64,000 nt of DNA from JBBQSN01 sp963825505. GTDB lineage: Bacteria > Actinomycetota > Actinomycetes > Actinomycetales > CAWJMD01. Each line of letters opens with the position of its first letter. Within the stretch, counting starts at the first letter, position 1. The stretch lies in NCBI GenBank assembly GCA_963825505.1, contig CAWGTL010000005.1:1-64000 (forward strand). Reading direction: 5' to 3'. Both the position numbers and the translations under genes were made by a program. Shown piece after piece: positions 61,136 to 64,000 of this stretch. The notes under the pieces were generated by a model. That model was given only the letters and a program-made list of their open reading frames with translations, was not told where the DNA came from and did no database searches.

Positions 61136-62419
61136 GTGAGCCGAGTCACCGCGATGCGTACCGACGACGTGCGGTTCCCGACGTCCTCCACGCTCGACGG
61201 GTCCGACGCGATGAACCCGGACCCGGACTACTCCGCGGCCTACCTCCGGGTCGAGACCGATGCCGCCGACGACCTGGTCGGACACGCCTTCGTCTTCACG
61301 ATCGGTCGCGGCAACGACGTGCAGCTGGCCGCGATCGCCAGTCTCGAGAGCCATCTGCTCGGAATCGACGTCGAGGCGACGCTGGCCGATCTCGGCGGTT
61401 TCTGGAAGCGGCTCGTCCACGACTCCCAGCTGCGCTGGCTGGGACCGGAGAAGGGCGTCATGCACATGGCCATCGGGGCCGTGGTCAACGCCTTGTGGGA
61501 CCTGAAGGCCAAGCGTGCCGGGCTGCCCCTGTGGCGGCTGCTCGCTGATCTGGAGCCGGCTGAGATCGTCGCCCTGGTCGACTTCCGCTACCTGCACGAC
61601 GCCCTCACGCCGGCGGACGCGCTGGAGATCCTCGAGAAGGCGCAGCCGGCTCGCGCCGAGCGCATCGAGCAGCTGTGCGACCGCGGCTACCCGGCCTACA
61701 CGACCACGCCGGGCTGGTTGGGCTACGACGACGACAAGCTGGTCCGGCTGTGTCACGAGGCGGTGGCAGAGGGGTTCGGCCAGATCAAGCTCAAGGTCGG
61801 CGGCGATCTGGACGACGACGTGCGCCGCCTCGCGCTGGCTCGCCGAGCGGTCGGACCGGACGTCGCGATCGCCGTCGACGCCAACCAGCGATGGGAGATC
61901 GACGAGGCGGTGAGCTGGATGGCGGCCCTCGCGCCGTACGACGTCGCCTGGATCGAGGAGCCGACCAACCCCGACGACGTGCTCGGCCACGCCGCCATCG
62001 CCCGCCGCATCGCGCCGATCCCGGTCGCGAGCGGCGAGCACATGGCCAACCGGGTGATGGCCAAGCAGTTCCTGCAGGCCGGCGCGCTCTCGGTCCTCCA
62101 GCTCGACGCGACCCGGGTCGCCGGGGTCAACGAGAACATCGCGATGCTGCTGCTGGCCGCCAAGTTCGGGGTGCGGGTCTGTCCGCACGCCGGTGGGGTC
62201 GGCCTGTGCGAGATCGTCCAGCACCTGTCCATGTTCGACTTCGTCTCGGTCTCGGGCACCACCGACGGACGGATGATCGAGTTCGTGGACCACCTCCACG
62301 AGCACTTCGTCACGCCGGTGGTGATCGACCGTGGTCGCTATCGTGCGCCGCTCGCGCCGGGGTCCGGGGCGGAGATCCTCCTGCAGTCGATCGAGGACCA
62401 CCGCCATGTCCCGGCCTGA
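61136..62419 (+). CDS. L-fuconate dehydratase (enolase superfamily)
   Basis: 427 residues. The subgroup's start TDDVRFPTSSTLDGSDAMN is followed by catalytic and metal residues in order: Lys218/Lys220 (IKLKVG), Asp248 (VDANQRW), Glu274 (IEEP), Glu301 (SGEH) and His351 (CPHAGG). All are at the places expected for Mg2+-dependent L-fuconate dehydratase, which removes water to give 2-keto-3-deoxy-L-fuconate. GTG 61136 has GGAGG 7 nt upstream; the upstream ATG 61082 lies within the promoter. First gene of the plus-strand operon. Confidence 0.9.
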   Translation: MSRVTAMRTDDVRFPTSSTLDGSDAMNPDPDYSAAYLRVETDAADDLVGHAFVFTIGRGNDVQLAAIASLESHLLGIDVEATLADLGGFWKRLVHDSQLRWLGPEKGVMHMAIGAVVNALWDLKAKRAGLPLWRLLADLEPAEIVALVDFRYLHDALTPADALEILEKAQPARAERIEQLCDRGYPAYTTTPGWLGYDDDKLVRLCHEAVAEGFGQIKLKVGGDLDDDVRRLALARRAVGPDVAIAVDANQRWEIDEAVSWMAALAPYDVAWIEEPTNPDDVLGHAAIARRIAPIPVASGEHMANRVMAKQFLQAGALSVLQLDATRVAGVNENIAMLLLAAKFGVRVCPHAGGVGLCEIVQHLSMFDFVSVSGTTDGRMIEFVDHLHEHFVTPVVIDRGRYRAPLAPGSGAEILLQSIEDHRHVPA

Positions 62420-63359
62420 TCGCCGCGTCGACCTCGGCCTGGGGGGTGCCGACATCGGCAACCACCGCGTGGCGATGGACGACGCCGACGCGCGATCCCT
62501 CCTCGAGGCGGCGTGGGCGGGCGGGGTGCGACTGTTCGACACCGCGCCCCACTACGGCCTGGGCCTGTCCGAGCGGCGGCTCGGCGAGTTCCTCGGCGGG
62601 CGGGAGCGCACCGGGTACCGGGTCTCGACGAAGGTGGGTCGGCGGCTGGTCGCCCGGACCGGTCCCGATGGTGCGCTCGACGACGAGGGCTTCCTTGTCC
62701 CGGCGGCGTGGCGCCGGGTCTGGGACTTCTCCGAGACCGGGATCCGATCCACCCTGGAGGCGTCGCTGACGCGCCTCGGCCTGGATCGGGTGGACACCGC
62801 CTACCTGCACGATCCCGAGCGCTGGGACCTCGCGCGAGGTCTGTCCGAGGGGCTCGCGGCCCTGCACCGCCTGAAGCAGGAGGGCGTGGTCGGTGCGGTG
62901 GGAGTCGCCTCGATGCGCCTGGACGCCCTCCTCGCGGCCGCGCGCACCGGGCTCGTGGACGAGCTGATGGTGGCGGGCCGCTACACGCTGATCGACCAGG
63001 AGGCCGCAGCCGAGCTGTTGCCGTTGTGCGCGGAGCAGGACGTGGCCGTCGTCGCCGCCGCGGTCTTCAACGGGGGACTGCTCGCCGCCGAGCCAGGTCC
63101 CGGCTCGACCTACGACTACGCCGCCGCGTCGGCCGAGACCCTCGCCCGGGCCCGGCGGGTGTCGACCGTCTGCCAGGACGCCGGCGTCCCCCTCCCCGCG
63201 GCGGCGCTCCAGTTCCCGCTGCGCCACCCCGCCGTGCGCAGCGTCGTCGTGGGCGCCCGGGACGCCGCCGAGATCCACGAGAGCTGCCGGCTCGTGAACC
63301 GCAGGACGCCCGACGAGCTCTGGGAACGACTCGAGCTCACGTCGGGAGCGACGTCGTGA
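62406..63359 (+). CDS. Aldo/keto reductase, likely L-fucose (D-threo-aldose) dehydrogenase
   Basis: 317 residues, AKR barrel: LFDTAPHYGLGLSERRLGEFL (catalytic Asp and Tyr), VSTKVGRRL (Lys), AYLHDPE (His) and a C-terminal VVVGARDAAEI cofactor segment. This subgroup includes D-threo-aldose 1-dehydrogenases that oxidise L-fucose to L-fuconolactone. ATG 62406 overlaps the end of the dehydratase gene by 14 bp. Confidence 0.87.
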   Translation: MSRPDRRVDLGLGGADIGNHRVAMDDADARSLLEAAWAGGVRLFDTAPHYGLGLSERRLGEFLGGRERTGYRVSTKVGRRLVARTGPDGALDDEGFLVPAAWRRVWDFSETGIRSTLEASLTRLGLDRVDTAYLHDPERWDLARGLSEGLAALHRLKQEGVVGAVGVASMRLDALLAAARTGLVDELMVAGRYTLIDQEAAAELLPLCAEQDVAVVAAAVFNGGLLAAEPGPGSTYDYAAASAETLARARRVSTVCQDAGVPLPAAALQFPLRHPAVRSVVVGARDAAEIHESCRLVNRRTPDELWERLELTSGATS

Positions 63360-64000
63360 CCGTCGTCGACGCGCACCTGCACCTGTGGGACCTCGAGGTC
63401 GGTGCCTACTCCTGGCTCGGACCGCAGCACGGCGCCGTGCACCGCAGCCACCTCCCGGCCGAGGCCGAGCGCGAGCTCGCCGCCGCCGGCGTCACCCAGG
63501 CCGTGCTGGTGCAGGCCGAGGACTCCTCGTCCGACACCGCCTGGTTGTGCGCGGTGGCCGAACGACGTCCGTGGGTGCTCGGGGTCGTGGGCTGGGTGCA
63601 GCTCGACGACCCCGCGGTCGCGGCCGCCCAGCTGGACGACCTGGCCGGCAGCAAGCTGTGCGGCGTCCGCCACCTGGTCCACGACGATCCGAGGCCCGAC
63701 TTCCTCGACCTGCCGGCGGTGCGCCGGAGCCTGGCCCTGGTGGCCGAGCGCGGGCTGCCCTTCGACGTGCCCGACGCCTGGCCGCGACACCTCGAGTCCG
63801 CGGTCCGGCTGGCCGACGCCCTCCCCGAGCTCACCATCGTCCTCGACCATCTCGCCAAGCCTCCTCGGGGGTCCGACGACTACGGCGCCTGGGAGACGGC
63901 GCTGCGACGCGCGGCTGCGCGCCCCAACGTCGTGGCGAAGCTGTCCGGCCTGCACCGTCCGGGACAGCCGTTCACCGTCGAGGCGCTGCGTCCCGTGCTC
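63356..64000 (+). CDS. Amidohydrolase-family lactonase, likely L-fuconolactonase (3' end outside window)
   Basis: 215 residues seen, then the window ends. VVDAHLHLWDLE carries the metal-binding HxH of the COG3618 lactonase group, and VLDHLAKPP and VVAKLSGLH the later blocks. It would open L-fucono-1,5-lactone to L-fuconate. GTG 63356 overlaps the AKR stop (GTGA), completing the set of steps from sugar to pyruvate and lactate. Confidence 0.88.
   Translation, partial: MTVVDAHLHLWDLEVGAYSWLGPQHGAVHRSHLPAEAERELAAAGVTQAVLVQAEDSSSDTAWLCAVAERRPWVLGVVGWVQLDDPAVAAAQLDDLAGSKLCGVRHLVHDDPRPDFLDLPAVRRSLALVAERGLPFDVPDAWPRHLESAVRLADALPELTIVLDHLAKPPRGSDDYGAWETALRRAAARPNVVAKLSGLHRPGQPFTVEALRPVL

Overview
The window is very GC-rich. 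Almost every codon ends in G or C, GTG starts are common, and many genes overlap by 4 bp (ATGA or GTGA). The gene content is that of an aerobic, high-GC actinobacterium: a three-domain Kgd-type 2-oxoglutarate enzyme, GuaB1, ClpS next to a DUF2017 (AosR-like) gene, the order murI / MBL phosphodiesterase / rph / rdgB, a DUF222-HNH protein, a DUF3618 protein and a HelD-like protein. A member of the Nocardioidaceae (Nocardioides or Aeromicrobium type) fits best, but this is inferred from gene content, not from a marker gene. I see no phage, IS element, CRISPR array or replication origin. It reads as an ordinary chromosomal segment carrying two accessory catabolic modules.

Layout. 1-11 kb: a PhoD-like phosphatase cut by the window edge, a quinone oxidoreductase-like MDR, a frameshifted DUF222/HNH gene, a PadR / DUF4097 / small-protein operon behind a promoter with three TATATCGCG repeats, a small membrane protein, an SGNH hydrolase, a DUF6104 protein and kgd. 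11-20 kb: an ABC exporter pair, an OmpR-type two-component system, guaB1, two CNNM/CorC-type membrane proteins and a membrane-anchored M15 peptidase. 20-27.6 kb: tRNA-Arg(CCG), an orphan receiver, argS, lysA, two RDD membrane proteins (the first with its first membrane helix out of frame), a protein of unknown function and hmgA. 27.6-39.5 kb: a HelD-like ATPase, the NAD-salvage pair pncB-pncA, clpS, DUF2017, murI, a cyclic-nucleotide phosphodiesterase-like protein, rph, rdgB, DUF2071, a membrane-bound sulfite-oxidase-like protein and a fasciclin lipoprotein. The last two carry the same ECF-type promoter.

39.5-47 kb: tRNA-Leu(TAG), bcp, an ECF-type cobalt/nickel importer (cbiMQO) behind a Nur-box-like palindrome, DUF3618, a GroES paralogue, a cytochrome P450, a Cys-rich small protein, thioredoxin, an SRPBCC protein and a secreted DUF1996 protein. 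47.3-55.1 kb: a divergent module of unknown substrate. On one side are an LLM flavin oxidoreductase and an APC permease, then a soluble cache-domain protein and a FadR-type regulator. On the other are a CCG-type Fe-S protein with a Cys/Gly tail, a GlcD-like flavoprotein and a small partner protein. The two outward promoters share a sequence motif. This is the part most likely to hold something undescribed. 55-58 kb: a GAF-SpoIIE phosphatase, a GNAT acetyltransferase, tRNA-Lys(CTT) and an acidic small protein.

58.2-64 kb: a non-phosphorylating L-fucose (or closely related 6-deoxyhexose) pathway with a FadR regulator. Mutarotase, aldo/keto dehydrogenase, lactonase, L-fuconate dehydratase, SDR dehydrogenase and FAH-type diketo-acid hydrolase are all present, split over two divergent operons. 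The last gene runs off the window.

Thirteen genes across the window have a TANNNT box 6-8 nt before the start codon and no Shine-Dalgarno sequence, so leaderless transcription looks common here. Other genes have clear GGAGG-type sites.
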